Part shown: piece by piece, positions 25,794 to 35,740 of the stretch
Position numbering within the stretch: the first letter of the stretch is position 1
Layout: every line of letters begins with the position of its first letter
Assembly (NCBI GenBank): GCA_020636095.1
Contig: JACJYN010000002.1
Location: 310,001 to 374,000 of the forward strand
Reading direction: 5' to 3'
Length of the DNA: 64,000 nt
Source: Lewinellaceae bacterium
GTDB lineage: Bacteria; Bacteroidota; Bacteroidia; Chitinophagales; Saprospiraceae
The notes under the pieces: generated by a model
What the model was told of the DNA's origin: nothing
The model's database searches: none
Seen by the model: only the letters and a program-made list of their open reading frames with translations
Position numbers and translations under genes: made by a program

Positions 25794-27278
25794 ATGAATG
25801 AAATACTAGATATCCTACAACAAGAGTGGGCCTTGCGGGCGCTGATTGCCTCCAGTATGGTGGGGCTGATGTGTGGCGTACTGGGCTGTTTCATTGTTCT
25901 GCGCAACATGTCTCTGATCGGTGATGCGCTCTCGCACGCCATATTGCCGGGCGTAGTTTTTGCCTTTATGATCGTGGGCTACAGCGCATTGGGTTTTTTC
26001 GTAGGGTCGGTAGCAGCCGGCCTGGCCACCGCCTTTTTGATCACCTGGATACAGCACAATGTAGGCACCAAGAACGACGCGGCGGTAGGTATTGTCTTTA
26101 CCGCCATGTTTTCCATTGGCGTAATGGGCATTTCCTGGATCAGCCGCAACGAAGGCGTACACCTCGACCTCAAAGACTTTCTGTTTGGTAATGTGCTCGG
26201 CGTTTCCAACCAGGACCTGATATTGACCTCAGCGGTTGCTGTTTATGTTTTCATCAGTATTATCGTTTTTTACCGGCAGTTGTTTGTAACCACCTTCCAG
26301 CCGGTCATCGCCCAGGCCATGGGCATCTCCATCAAAATGATCCATTATTTTCTGATGTTGCTGCTTTCCTTTGCGGTAGTAGCATCTTTGCAAACCGTCG
26401 GGGTAATCCTGGTAGTGGCGATGCTGATCACTCCGGCATCCACCGCCCTGTTGCTATCCAGCCGCCTGAGGTGGGTGCTGGTGATTTCCGCACTGGTAGG
26501 GCTAGCCTCAGCCATCCTCGGCTTGCTGGCGGCAATTGTATTCGAAACCACTCCGGGGCCCGCTATGGCGGTGACTGCGACGTCCCTCTATCTGTTGGCC
26601 GTTATTTTTGCTCCGGAGAAGGGGGTCTTGTTTAAAACCATACAACGGCGGCGGGTACGGCGGCGGGTACAACAGGAAGACATCCTCAAGCAAGCCTATC
26701 GCCTTCAGGAGGCAGGGGCCTTCAGCCTGGAACGCCTGGAGCAACAACTCAACCTGAGCCGCCGGGCGCTGCAATCGGGCCTGCGATCGCTCCGCCGGCG
26801 CGGCTGGGTATCGAAACAAAAGCTGGAACTCACGCCCGAAGGCGTACAAGCCGCCAAGCGCCTGGTGCGCGCCCACCGGCTGTGGGAGACCTACCTCGCC
26901 GACCGCATTGGGCTGAAAGCGGAGCAAATCCACGACGAAGCCGAGCAGTATGAGCACCACCTCACCGATGAAATTCTGGATGAGGTAGACCGCGTGCTGG
27001 GCTTCCCTGCGCTCGACCCACACGGTTCTCCCATTCCCACCAAAACCGGCCTGCCGGGGCGGCCGCTCAGCCGGCTGTCGGCTGGTGAGACAGGCCGCAT
27101 ATCGCACCACCAGGGCAATGAACAGGTGACGGTGCGCCTATGGGAACTGGGCCTGGTGCCCGGCGCCTGCTTTTCCATCCGCCAAAAAGATGGCCTGTTT
27201 GTAGAGATCGATACGGATGGCAAGGCGCTTAAACTGCCGGGTAGTTTAGCGGAGTTGGTGAATGTGGAGGAAGGGTGA
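25794..27278 (+). CDS. metal ABC transporter permease fused to a DtxR-type repressor
   Basis: A 494-aa fusion. Residues 1 to about 285 are an ABC-3 family permease (ZnuB/MntB/TroC-like) with eight or nine membrane segments and motifs GVLGCFIVLRNMSLIGDALSHA and GVILVVAMLITPASTALLL. Residues about 305-420 are a DtxR/MntR winged helix and dimerisation domain (LEQQLNLSRRALQSGLRSL; AHRLWETYLADRIG; EAEQYEHHLTDE), and about 430-490 are a FeoA/SH3-like domain. Manganese, iron or zinc import is likely. No ATPase or binding-protein gene is adjacent. ATG 25794 follows AGGAAG, a good ribosome site; the frame opens at 25716. Confidence 0.92.
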   Translation: MNEILDILQQEWALRALIASSMVGLMCGVLGCFIVLRNMSLIGDALSHAILPGVVFAFMIVGYSALGFFVGSVAAGLATAFLITWIQHNVGTKNDAAVGIVFTAMFSIGVMGISWISRNEGVHLDLKDFLFGNVLGVSNQDLILTSAVAVYVFISIIVFYRQLFVTTFQPVIAQAMGISIKMIHYFLMLLLSFAVVASLQTVGVILVVAMLITPASTALLLSSRLRWVLVISALVGLASAILGLLAAIVFETTPGPAMAVTATSLYLLAVIFAPEKGVLFKTIQRRRVRRRVQQEDILKQAYRLQEAGAFSLERLEQQLNLSRRALQSGLRSLRRRGWVSKQKLELTPEGVQAAKRLVRAHRLWETYLADRIGLKAEQIHDEAEQYEHHLTDEILDEVDRVLGFPALDPHGSPIPTKTGLPGRPLSRLSAGETGRISHHQGNEQVTVRLWELGLVPGACFSIRQKDGLFVEIDTDGKALKLPGSLAELVNVEEG

Positions 27279-27297
27279 GGGGAAATGTGGGTTATTT

Positions 27298-28746
27298 TTA
27301 TTCCTTCATAAGGACTGTTATTTTATCCAATAACCATTGCTTGTGAAGCATAGGCTCGACTGAAGAAACTTTTTCATAAAAATGATTTAATTGTTCTTTT
27401 TTCATCCTTCCTGAGAGCCACAACTTTTCCCGTAATTTAATTAGTTCCGAAAGCAACTCAGAAAAATTTTGATACGCTGCCTGATGGCCCAGAGCAGTAC
27501 GGCGGTCTCGACTGATCTTTTTTTTCAGCCGGGCGAAAATAGCCCTGAAACTTTCTAAATCATCCAATTCATAGTAAGCTCGTAGAAGAAGAGAATTGAT
27601 ATCATAAAAATAAAAATCGTTGTTCGGAATTACCTTCACCTGCAACACACTAATAGCCTCCCTGAAATTGTTCTGATAATAGTGAACAGTACCTTCAATA
27701 AAACAGCGAAGGCCTTCCCTAACCGAGGGTTTAGTATGTCGAATGTGCTTTTCCATAAACCATTTTATCCATTCATATTTCTTTAAGAGGAGCGCACAAC
27801 TGACCATGTTTTTGAAGCGTTGATGAGGAATGTATGGCCCTTCAAACGCTGACCGGTTATCAATAATGGCTTGATTCCATTGGAAAAGCTTCTCAAGATA
27901 ACCAGACTGCCCATTATTTATTCGGTTGATCAGATAAGCTGGAACAAGGTTGTTGATGTCCTTAAGTTCCTCTTCAGTAAACAGCATATTATAGGTGGAT
28001 AAAAGAGGCTCCAGGCCAGAGAACAGAAGGCTTGTATTTTTTTCCCGGAAGACCCTGAATAAAGTGTAATAAATATTGATCACCTGATTTTTTTGGAGCC
28101 ATTCGCTTTCCTTCAGATGCTTTTCCAACTCAGGAAGCATAAATACCTGATGCTGTGAATCCTGAACATTTTCTACTAACATTGCATAACAACAGTATCT
28201 CAGCTTTTCAATGATGGTGTAGCATTCAAAGTGATCGAAAAATGACTGAAAGCTAATCTGGTCTTTATCGGTCCGATTAACATCAATGTACTTCCTGTAC
28301 ACATCCTCCAGTTGATATTGATAATAAAAATGTTCGGCGCTTCTTACCGGAGAGCGGCTCAGCTTGTTTTTAACCTTGATCCAGTCTTTCTTAAAATGGC
28401 CATATTGCTCTCTTTTCAACAGGGTATTCAACCACATCAATTCCTTGCGCCGGGGGTCGCTTTGTAGTTCTAAAAAAATAAAGTACTCTTTCAAAAGGGA
28501 AAGCAACTCGGAACGAAGCCGCTTCAAATTGTTGTTGGATTGATCTCCGGGAAACAGGCGCTCAATAATTTTCTCTTCCTCCAGACTGGAGGCGGTCCAG
28601 TTTGGATAAGCTTTTTGAATCAATTTCAACAGGATCACTCCCTTTTTAGTGCCTTTGATCAAAGCAGCCTCCACAAACCTGATAAAACCTGAAAGCTCTT
28701 TTTTATCCAAGCACTGTAGTAATTTCAAGAGTTCAGAATCTATCAT
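27298..28746 (-). CDS. helical-repeat protein of unknown function, paralogue C
   Basis: A 482-aa member of the family at 10315, 16294 and 40395, more diverged: MIDSELLKLLQCLDKKEL opening, GFIRFVEAALIKG, LFPGDQSNNNLKRLRSELLSLLKEYFIF, EKLRYCCYAMLVENVQDSQH, and the ending LHKQWLLDKITVLMKE. All-helical, cytoplasmic, no catalytic motif. The gene is clearly more AT-rich than paralogues A and B, as is its divergent partner, the giant T9SS protease at 28904 (157 bp apart), so the pair may have arrived together or drifted together. Confidence 0.8.
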   Translation of the reverse strand: MIDSELLKLLQCLDKKELSGFIRFVEAALIKGTKKGVILLKLIQKAYPNWTASSLEEEKIIERLFPGDQSNNNLKRLRSELLSLLKEYFIFLELQSDPRRKELMWLNTLLKREQYGHFKKDWIKVKNKLSRSPVRSAEHFYYQYQLEDVYRKYIDVNRTDKDQISFQSFFDHFECYTIIEKLRYCCYAMLVENVQDSQHQVFMLPELEKHLKESEWLQKNQVINIYYTLFRVFREKNTSLLFSGLEPLLSTYNMLFTEEELKDINNLVPAYLINRINNGQSGYLEKLFQWNQAIIDNRSAFEGPYIPHQRFKNMVSCALLLKKYEWIKWFMEKHIRHTKPSVREGLRCFIEGTVHYYQNNFREAISVLQVKVIPNNDFYFYDINSLLLRAYYELDDLESFRAIFARLKKKISRDRRTALGHQAAYQNFSELLSELIKLREKLWLSGRMKKEQLNHFYEKVSSVEPMLHKQWLLDKITVLMKE

Positions 28747-28872
28747 TTGAGTTATTTATTTCGAACTCTAAAATATAACAATCATTTGACTTACAAATAA
28801 TTACATTTTTTTTTGTGCTTTTTACATGAACTCTTTGTATTTTTTTTCCAAGCAAACGCCTTTTTGAAGGCC

Positions 28873-28880
28873 TACCTTTG
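28873..28880 (+). promoter_or_regulatory. -7 promoter box (TACCTTTG) of the M4 peptidase gene
   Basis: TACCTTTG matches the Bacteroidota consensus TAnnTTTG exactly and lies 24 bases before the ATG at 28904. A matching -33 TTTG at the usual spacing is not seen. Confidence 0.45.
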
Positions 28881-28903
28881 AAGCGTAAAAAAGAAAACAT
28901 ACG

Positions 28904-31900
28904 ATGAAGCTCAAATCCTCTGTTCCAAAACTTTATTCTTTGATTCTAATTATCTTTTGGCTGAATGCTCCCTGTGTTTCTGCGCAACCCGAAGTATTGG
29001 CGGAAGGCCTTCAAAGCCTAACCACAAAAGGAAGTACCCTTAAACATCTGGTATTTGCTTCGGGAAAAGAAGTATCTTATCGGGAATTTGTCAGCGCTCC
29101 TTTCCGAAAGAAAGCCGGGCTGCCTGAGCAAAATACCTGGATAACAAAAGCAATAAACCAAGGCTCATTCGGCCAGCGGCATATTCGTTTGCAGCAGGCT
29201 TTCAAAGGCAGGAAAATCATAGGTGCTGAATACCTGTTGCATGAATCGGAGGGGTTCATTAAAAAAGCAAACGGCCATGTCGTTTTAGGGCTTCAATTGG
29301 ACGCCGAAGCGGGCATTTCTGAAAGCCTCGCTCTAAAATCAGCTCTCGATTATTTACCAGCTCAATCATATGCCTGGGAAGAACCGGCTTACGAAGCCTT
29401 GCTCAAAGAGATGACCAATGATCCAGAAGCCTCTTTTGAACCTCATGCCGAACTGGTTATTGTTGCAAAACAGGAAGAACCCATCCAATATGTGCTGGCC
29501 TATGAGTTTGATATTTTTGCAACAGCCCCATATACCAGAAAGTTAATTTATGTTGATGCCCACAATGGCGGAATCGTCCTGGTAAAAGACAAGGCCTACC
29601 GCTGCGATGTACCTGGAACCGGCAGCCCTTCCTGTTTCAACGGCCCGATGGAAATTACAACGGATTCCTGTGGCGGGCCGTTCTTTCGGCTGCGCTCTGC
29701 TCACAATACTACTTATAATGCCCACCATACCAACTCCAACCCCACCAGTGATTTTGTGGATGAAGACAATATTTGGGGGGAAGCCGGACAACAAAATGGT
29801 ATAGATGTGCACTGGGCCTCACAACAGTTTTACAACTACTTTGAGGAAGAATTCAACTGGCAGGGAATAAACGGCGAGGGGATGAAGTTGCTCGCCTGGG
29901 CCAATTTCGGAACGAACTATGCCGGTGCTTTCTGGCTTGGGAACTGGGCCAATTTCGGTGGTGGAGATGGTGTAAACTGGCGTTCAATGACGAGCTTGGA
30001 TATTGTTGTGCATGAGTTTATCCATGGGATCATTCAGTATTCTTCCGGGCTGGAAAATTACTATGAGGCGGGAGCCATTAATGAGGCCCTGTGTGATTTC
30101 TTTGCCTCAGTCCTGGAGCATCGATACCATCCTGATGGCGGCAACTGGAACATTGGAGAATGCGCGGATATATCGTTTGGAGCAGGCATTCGCTCGCTTT
30201 CCAACCCCAATGCCAATGGCGATCCGGATACTTATCAGGGAGGATTCTGGGTACCTCAGGAAAATTGCCTGGCCTCCTTGCCAAATGACTTTTGTGGTGT
30301 TCACAGCAACAGCACGGTTATCAGCCATTTTTTCTATCTGCTGTCCGAAGGCGGAGTAGGCGCCAACGACTTTGGCAATATATATAACCTGGAAGGGATT
30401 GGGTTGGAGAAAGCCGCTCAACTGGCTTTTCACCTCATGGTAAATTACCTTACACCAACCTCTAGTTTTTTCGACTTCAGGCGTCTGGCCTTTTCCGCTG
30501 CCAATGACATCCCCGGATTCGGTACGTTTGAGCAGGAACAATTGGCCAAAGCCTTTTGCGCCGCCGGACTGGGAAGTTGTGAACCGGAGGCTTCAACACT
30601 CTTGCTGGCAACCCCCAATGGAGGAGAGGCCTTTCAACATGGAGAACGGGTGCCGGTTAGATGGGACGCAGAAGGAAATATCGACCTGTTGAAACTGCAA
30701 TATTCCATAAATGGAGGAACCAGTTGGGTAAACATTGCCGATTCCGTAGAAAATACCGGCATGTATGAATGGACGATTCCCAATGCCCATTCTTATCAAT
30801 GCCGGGTGCGTATCTTGGCCCGAGACAACCCGCTGGCACAGGATCAGAGCGATAACAATTTTGCCATTTTTGGCTGTAATGCAATTGCCCATTTTGAAGT
30901 CAATCCGGGAAAAATTTGCCTGGGCCAACCGCTAATTGCCACGAATACCTCCTCTGGTTTAGCCGGAGAGGCCGAACTGGAATTTGAATGGGAAATCGAT
31001 GGTGAAACTGTTTCCTCAAATCCGAATGGGATCACCCATTATTTCACTTCCCCAGGCATGCATCTGGTCACGCTGTATGCCAGGCTTGACGATAATTGCA
31101 TTGACACCTTCAGCCGGCAGGCCAGGGTATTTCCCGAACCCTCAGCGGAATTCTCCCTGTCGGCAGAAGGGTTGGCCCTGCACCTCCACGCGCTGGATGA
31201 GGATGCCACTGCTTTTATCTGGACCTTGAACGGCCTAGATTTGAATATCAGCCAACCCAACTTTACCACAACTGTGGAAGCAGAAGGCCAGTACCAGTTA
31301 TGTTTGTTTGTTATCGGCCTTTGCGGCAATAGCCCCGAAGCTTGTCAAACCATAGAGATAACACAAGCCGAAATATGCGAGGGTAATGAGCCGGGCTGGC
31401 GGCAGGCCGTGAATGGGAACCATATCATTGATATTGCAGAAGACAGCCTTTTTATTTGGATCGCTACTGACGTTGGAGTGGCAAGGTGGAACAAGGCAGA
31501 TAATGTCAAAACTCATTATAATATTTACAACTCCGCGTTGGATACAGATCAACTGACTGCTCTGGAAGTTGGCGCAGATGGATTGGTTTGGGTAGGAACC
31601 CGTAACCAGGGCCTTTTCCTTTTCGATGGGGCACTATGGGTCAAGCATACCATCTTCAATTCTGACTGGCTGCCTGATAATTGGATTAAAGAAATCACTG
31701 CTGACGCATCTGGGAATATTTGGATAGGCACCAACAACGGACTGGTAAAATACGATGGACTGGAGAACCAGGCTTACTATTCATTCGATGGACTCCCTTC
31801 CAATTCTATTGAATATATTGAAACCGACGATAACAGCACCGTTTGGGTAGCTACTATCGAAGGGTTATCAAAGCTACAAGATGGCACGTGGACCACATAT

Positions 31901-34720
31901 ACTACCAGTAATTCGCCCCTGCCTTTTAATGCAATTCGTGGAATTACAGTTGACAGTGCGCAGGGAATATGGATGATTACTTACCCCTATTCTGGCCTTA
32001 TTCATTTTGACGGCGTTGACAACTGGGAACTATACAACACAGACAATACGCCAGATTTGATAACCAATAACATGAATCAAATTACAATTGATCATCTGGG
32101 CCATATCTGGGCTGGTACTGTAACAACTTTCAACGGTTCGTTAAGGTACCCATTGCTACTTGAGTTCAATGGGGCCGAGTTTACTACATATAATCCTGGT
32201 TTAAACGAAAGGGTAGATTTCACAAAGTTTCACATAGGCACAGAAAATACATTCTGGATCGGATCTGAAGACGGTTTGATAAAAAAAACAGATGAAAGTT
32301 GGTCCCGGCAAAATGTCTTTGGCTCTTCCCTGCCATCCAATATTATCAATGATTTTGTCATTGACCGAGAAGGCGACAAATGGCTAGGCACGAACAAAGG
32401 GCTGGTAAAAATATCTCACGCTGGATGGACCATTTTTAATTCATCCAATTCAGGACTTTCGTCTGACTTCGTTTATGCCATTACTATCGATCCATTCGAC
32501 AACATCTGGGTAGGGACTGACAAAGGCGTGGTGAGGTACAATGGTAATACCTGGCTTCCATTCTACCTTTCTAATTCCTCAATCCGCGATATCGAAATCG
32601 CGCCTGACGGTGCTATCTGGTTTGGAGGAACGAGAGATTTTGGTTATCCGGCAGGGGATTTGGCAGTCCTTTTCAAATTAGAAAATGGATTATGGACAGA
32701 ATTTTCCGCCTTTTCACACGATCTGGGAAATGCATCCCAGGTGAAAGAATTAGAATTTGATGAATCGGGCAAGCTGTGGGTAGGAACATACAGAAACCCT
32801 AACAGTTTTCCGGGAAACGATTACAGGGTATTCACTTTTGATGGAGAAGCCTTTCATCAAATGATCTACGGATATGTACGAGGCATAGGAGTATTAAAAG
32901 CGGATACCGCCAATCATATGTGGGTCGGGATGACCGGTTCACTACTAGGCGGGTTTCCGGGTGAACCCATCTTGTACAAATACAAAGATACTTTACTGGT
33001 TCGGTCCTACAGTTCAATTTACGCTGAAGACATAAAGATCACGGACAACCATGAAGTTTTCTTTGGGGCAAGTGATCATATTTTCCAGCTCGATAGTCTT
33101 GGGAATGTTGAAGATGTCGTCGCTTTACCAGCCGGAGAAAGCAGTGAAATCAGGCAATTTGATATTGATGCAACAGGAAGTATTTGGGTTGTATCAAAAG
33201 GCCTGAGAATCTATGAAACATCTTCACCGGCAATTGCTGCTACCTTTTATCAAAATACGGAGAACATTTGTGCCTCGCAAACTGTCACATTTTTAAATAC
33301 CACATCCGGCGCTTCCGATTTCCTATGGAAAATTAATGGGGATACTGTTTCCACCAGTGTCAACCTACACCATCAATTTCCGGAACCCGGGAACTTCACC
33401 GTCTCACTCCTCGCCAGGAACAATAATGGATGCGAGGCTCAATCCTCCCAACTAATCACGGTGTATCCTACCGCCGACAGCCTGCCTTTGGCGGAATCCG
33501 TATCCGTTTGCGACGGTAGTACGGTATTGGAGGCCGCACCAGGGATGGCCGATTATGAATGGCGGCTGAATAACGTTCTCGTCAGCAATAATCAGACGGC
33601 CGGCGCAACCAGTTCTGGCCTTTATCAGTTGACTGTAACGGACCACTGCGGGGGTACAGCAATGGCAGCAATTCCCGTTTTGCTCGACCCATCCTGCGTT
33701 TGGCCGGGCGATGCAAACCAGGACAATATCGCCAATCATTATGACTTGCTGAAGATCGGCCAGGCTTATGGATTTCACGGTTTCGCCCGTCAGGAAGCCA
33801 GCGCCACCTGGGTGGGGCACCCTGCTTTCGATTGGGGAGGCTTCTTCCCGGAAAACATCAACTTAAAGCATGCCGACATGAACGGCGACGGCCTGGTTGA
33901 CAATGCCGATTTTTTTGTTCTTGAACAAAACTATGGTTTAACCCACGGCATTCCGGCAGGAAATCCTTCCCCGGCCATCAGCCCTATATCCCTGAAGCCG
34001 GTTATTGCTGTACCCCCTACGCAGGAAAATGGCTGGCAAATGGAAATTGCCATCCAGATACAGAATGCTGAAAATGAAATATTGGATAATATTTACGGAG
34101 TTGCCTTCAATCTGTACTACTATTTCCCGGAAATAGAACTGGACGGCCCTCCATCGGTGAATTTTGGGGAATCAGGCCTGGGAATACCCTGGGTAGACGT
34201 ACTTTCTATTTCGAGGCCATCACAGACAGAGCCTGTCATAGAAGCGGCCGTCACCAGGATCAACCACCAGAATCATATTGGAACAAATACGATAGGCAAT
34301 GCTACTTTTTACCTGGTGATCGACGATAACCTGGCGATTGATGATACCCTCACCCTTTCATTGGATATTCAGGGGACACTAATGGTTACGAATGACGGTT
34401 CTATTATTCCGGTTGGAGCAAATAGCTTGCAGTTCAACCTAACCAGCCAGGGCATTAGTTCAAGCCAGGAGACGCTGCAAGAGGGAAGCTTCCTAATATA
34501 TCCCAACCCGGGAAAAGGCATCTATTTCCTGGAAACAAAAGGCATTCCTGCCCGGAAGATCGCTGTCTATAACCACCATGGAACAGAGGTGTGGGCAGAT
34601 GATCTGGCCGGGCAGGGTTTTAACCCTACCATTGATATACAACATTTGCCTGGAGGCGTCTATTGGGTAGCCTTCTATACGAGCCGTGGGCGTGAGGTTA
34701 GAAAAATTGTAAAGCTGTAG
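28904..34720 (+). CDS. giant T9SS-exported M4-family metallopeptidase with propeller, PKD-like and dockerin-like modules
   Basis: A 1938-aa secreted protein. A signal peptide (residues 1-28, ending VSAQ) is followed by an FTP-like propeptide (to about 240) and a thermolysin-family (M4) catalytic domain with zinc ligands HEFIH (His370, His374) and Glu394 in NEALCD, spaced as in thermolysin. Next come an Ig/PKD-like segment (about 660-820), some ten two-component-regulator-type propeller repeats (WVGTRNQGLFLFDG; IWIGTNNGLVKYDG; about 840-1430), a second PKD-like domain, a dockerin-like pair of Asx-rich loops (GDANQDN..; DMNGDGLVDNAD; about 1602-1680) and a type A sorting domain (FLIYPNPGKGIYFLE). 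It probably degrades extracellular protein. Confidence 0.93.
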   Translation: MKLKSSVPKLYSLILIIFWLNAPCVSAQPEVLAEGLQSLTTKGSTLKHLVFASGKEVSYREFVSAPFRKKAGLPEQNTWITKAINQGSFGQRHIRLQQAFKGRKIIGAEYLLHESEGFIKKANGHVVLGLQLDAEAGISESLALKSALDYLPAQSYAWEEPAYEALLKEMTNDPEASFEPHAELVIVAKQEEPIQYVLAYEFDIFATAPYTRKLIYVDAHNGGIVLVKDKAYRCDVPGTGSPSCFNGPMEITTDSCGGPFFRLRSAHNTTYNAHHTNSNPTSDFVDEDNIWGEAGQQNGIDVHWASQQFYNYFEEEFNWQGINGEGMKLLAWANFGTNYAGAFWLGNWANFGGGDGVNWRSMTSLDIVVHEFIHGIIQYSSGLENYYEAGAINEALCDFFASVLEHRYHPDGGNWNIGECADISFGAGIRSLSNPNANGDPDTYQGGFWVPQENCLASLPNDFCGVHSNSTVISHFFYLLSEGGVGANDFGNIYNLEGIGLEKAAQLAFHLMVNYLTPTSSFFDFRRLAFSAANDIPGFGTFEQEQLAKAFCAAGLGSCEPEASTLLLATPNGGEAFQHGERVPVRWDAEGNIDLLKLQYSINGGTSWVNIADSVENTGMYEWTIPNAHSYQCRVRILARDNPLAQDQSDNNFAIFGCNAIAHFEVNPGKICLGQPLIATNTSSGLAGEAELEFEWEIDGETVSSNPNGITHYFTSPGMHLVTLYARLDDNCIDTFSRQARVFPEPSAEFSLSAEGLALHLHALDEDATAFIWTLNGLDLNISQPNFTTTVEAEGQYQLCLFVIGLCGNSPEACQTIEITQAEICEGNEPGWRQAVNGNHIIDIAEDSLFIWIATDVGVARWNKADNVKTHYNIYNSALDTDQLTALEVGADGLVWVGTRNQGLFLFDGALWVKHTIFNSDWLPDNWIKEITADASGNIWIGTNNGLVKYDGLENQAYYSFDGLPSNSIEYIETDDNSTVWVATIEGLSKLQDGTWTTYTTSNSPLPFNAIRGITVDSAQGIWMITYPYSGLIHFDGVDNWELYNTDNTPDLITNNMNQITIDHLGHIWAGTVTTFNGSLRYPLLLEFNGAEFTTYNPGLNERVDFTKFHIGTENTFWIGSEDGLIKKTDESWSRQNVFGSSLPSNIINDFVIDREGDKWLGTNKGLVKISHAGWTIFNSSNSGLSSDFVYAITIDPFDNIWVGTDKGVVRYNGNTWLPFYLSNSSIRDIEIAPDGAIWFGGTRDFGYPAGDLAVLFKLENGLWTEFSAFSHDLGNASQVKELEFDESGKLWVGTYRNPNSFPGNDYRVFTFDGEAFHQMIYGYVRGIGVLKADTANHMWVGMTGSLLGGFPGEPILYKYKDTLLVRSYSSIYAEDIKITDNHEVFFGASDHIFQLDSLGNVEDVVALPAGESSEIRQFDIDATGSIWVVSKGLRIYETSSPAIAATFYQNTENICASQTVTFLNTTSGASDFLWKINGDTVSTSVNLHHQFPEPGNFTVSLLARNNNGCEAQSSQLITVYPTADSLPLAESVSVCDGSTVLEAAPGMADYEWRLNNVLVSNNQTAGATSSGLYQLTVTDHCGGTAMAAIPVLLDPSCVWPGDANQDNIANHYDLLKIGQAYGFHGFARQEASATWVGHPAFDWGGFFPENINLKHADMNGDGLVDNADFFVLEQNYGLTHGIPAGNPSPAISPISLKPVIAVPPTQENGWQMEIAIQIQNAENEILDNIYGVAFNLYYYFPEIELDGPPSVNFGESGLGIPWVDVLSISRPSQTEPVIEAAVTRINHQNHIGTNTIGNATFYLVIDDNLAIDDTLTLSLDIQGTLMVTNDGSIIPVGANSLQFNLTSQGISSSQETLQEGSFLIYPNPGKGIYFLETKGIPARKIAVYNHHGTEVWADDLAGQGFNPTIDIQHLPGGVYWVAFYTSRGREVRKIVKL

Positions 34721-34754
34721 TTGCAGGCAAAAACATAGAGCAGCCCTTACGGAT

Positions 34755-34812
34755 TAAAAACAGCCTGATCTTTTTATAAAAAACAGCCTGGACGGGAGAA
34801 AACAGCCTGAAT
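34755..34812. repeat. three-copy short-word repeat (AAAACAGCCTG)
   Basis: AAAACAGCCTG occurs three times, with irregular spacing, between the giant peptidase gene and the small T9SS gene. It resembles the other short-word clusters at gene boundaries in this window. Confidence 0.6.
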
Positions 34813-34890
34813 CCAGATGGATTCACCATGCTTTCGACTGCCCACTCCGAGCTATTTAACTATCATTTTAACCAACTAAAATTAAGATCG

Positions 34891-35637
34891 ATGAAAAACA
34901 CGAACCACCCCTTACAGCTTAGAGGATTCCTGATTACAATCCTGTTTTTTGCATTCCTGGCCTATACTTTCAGCCAGGACTATGTAGAAATTCCACTAGA
35001 TGAAGAGGAACATTTCAATATTTCGCTGAGCGATGAACAACCTTCCTATTACAGTATTCTTGCCGGAGCCAACACGACTCCATCCGCCGCGATTGTTTCT
35101 TTTTTTACGGTTGATAACCAGGGTGACACTACCCTGATAGATTTCATCGATATTACAATCGACGATTCCTACCTGGCCGGCATTATTACAGGCCCCAATG
35201 GGTTGATCTACGTCTACAAAACTGAATTCACGCTTTCCCTTCCAACTTCTTCTTCCTTGCCCCCTGCCGGGACTATCGAGAATGTAGAGCTTTTAATTTT
35301 ATTCCTGAATAGTTCCACAGGCATTATTGGCGGCCTCCTTCGCGAGAATATGTCCATTACCCTGCTTACAACGACAACAGCATCCGAACTTCGTGATGAG
35401 GAAGTCAAAATATTTCCAAATCCTGCTCATGAATTTTTCACGCTGGAAACCCAAAATCCATCCGGAATACCCCTGAGTTATTCCCTGTTTAATGCAACCG
35501 GACAAAGGGTGCGAACAGGTAGTTTGCGAGAAGCTGACCAAATAATTTCCACACTTGGATTGCCGAAAGGCAGATATTTAGTGGAAGTAGTGAATGGTGA
35601 ATATTCAAAGCTTACCAAGCAAATTATCATTTACTGA
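34891..35637 (+). CDS. small T9SS-exported protein of unknown function
   Basis: A 248-aa secreted protein: a signal segment around residues 12-28 (FLITILFFAFLAYTFSQ), a beta-rich central domain without recognisable motif, and a C-terminal type A sorting domain beginning VKIFPNPAHEFFTLE and ending KLTKQIIIY. It follows the giant M4 peptidase gene on the same strand with a 170-base gap that contains three copies of AAAACAGCCTG. ATG 34891 is chosen because it places the signal peptide correctly; the frame is open to 34828. Confidence 0.8.
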   Translation: MKNTNHPLQLRGFLITILFFAFLAYTFSQDYVEIPLDEEEHFNISLSDEQPSYYSILAGANTTPSAAIVSFFTVDNQGDTTLIDFIDITIDDSYLAGIITGPNGLIYVYKTEFTLSLPTSSSLPPAGTIENVELLILFLNSSTGIIGGLLRENMSITLLTTTTASELRDEEVKIFPNPAHEFFTLETQNPSGIPLSYSLFNATGQRVRTGSLREADQIISTLGLPKGRYLVEVVNGEYSKLTKQIIIY

Positions 35638-35740
35638 AAATACGAATTAGAAAAAGGATTTTGTCCCTGGCGGATCATGGGAAAAAGATAGAACGTCAAA
35701 AAATCGATTTTTCCCCTGATCCACCAATCCTCTCCGCTCT

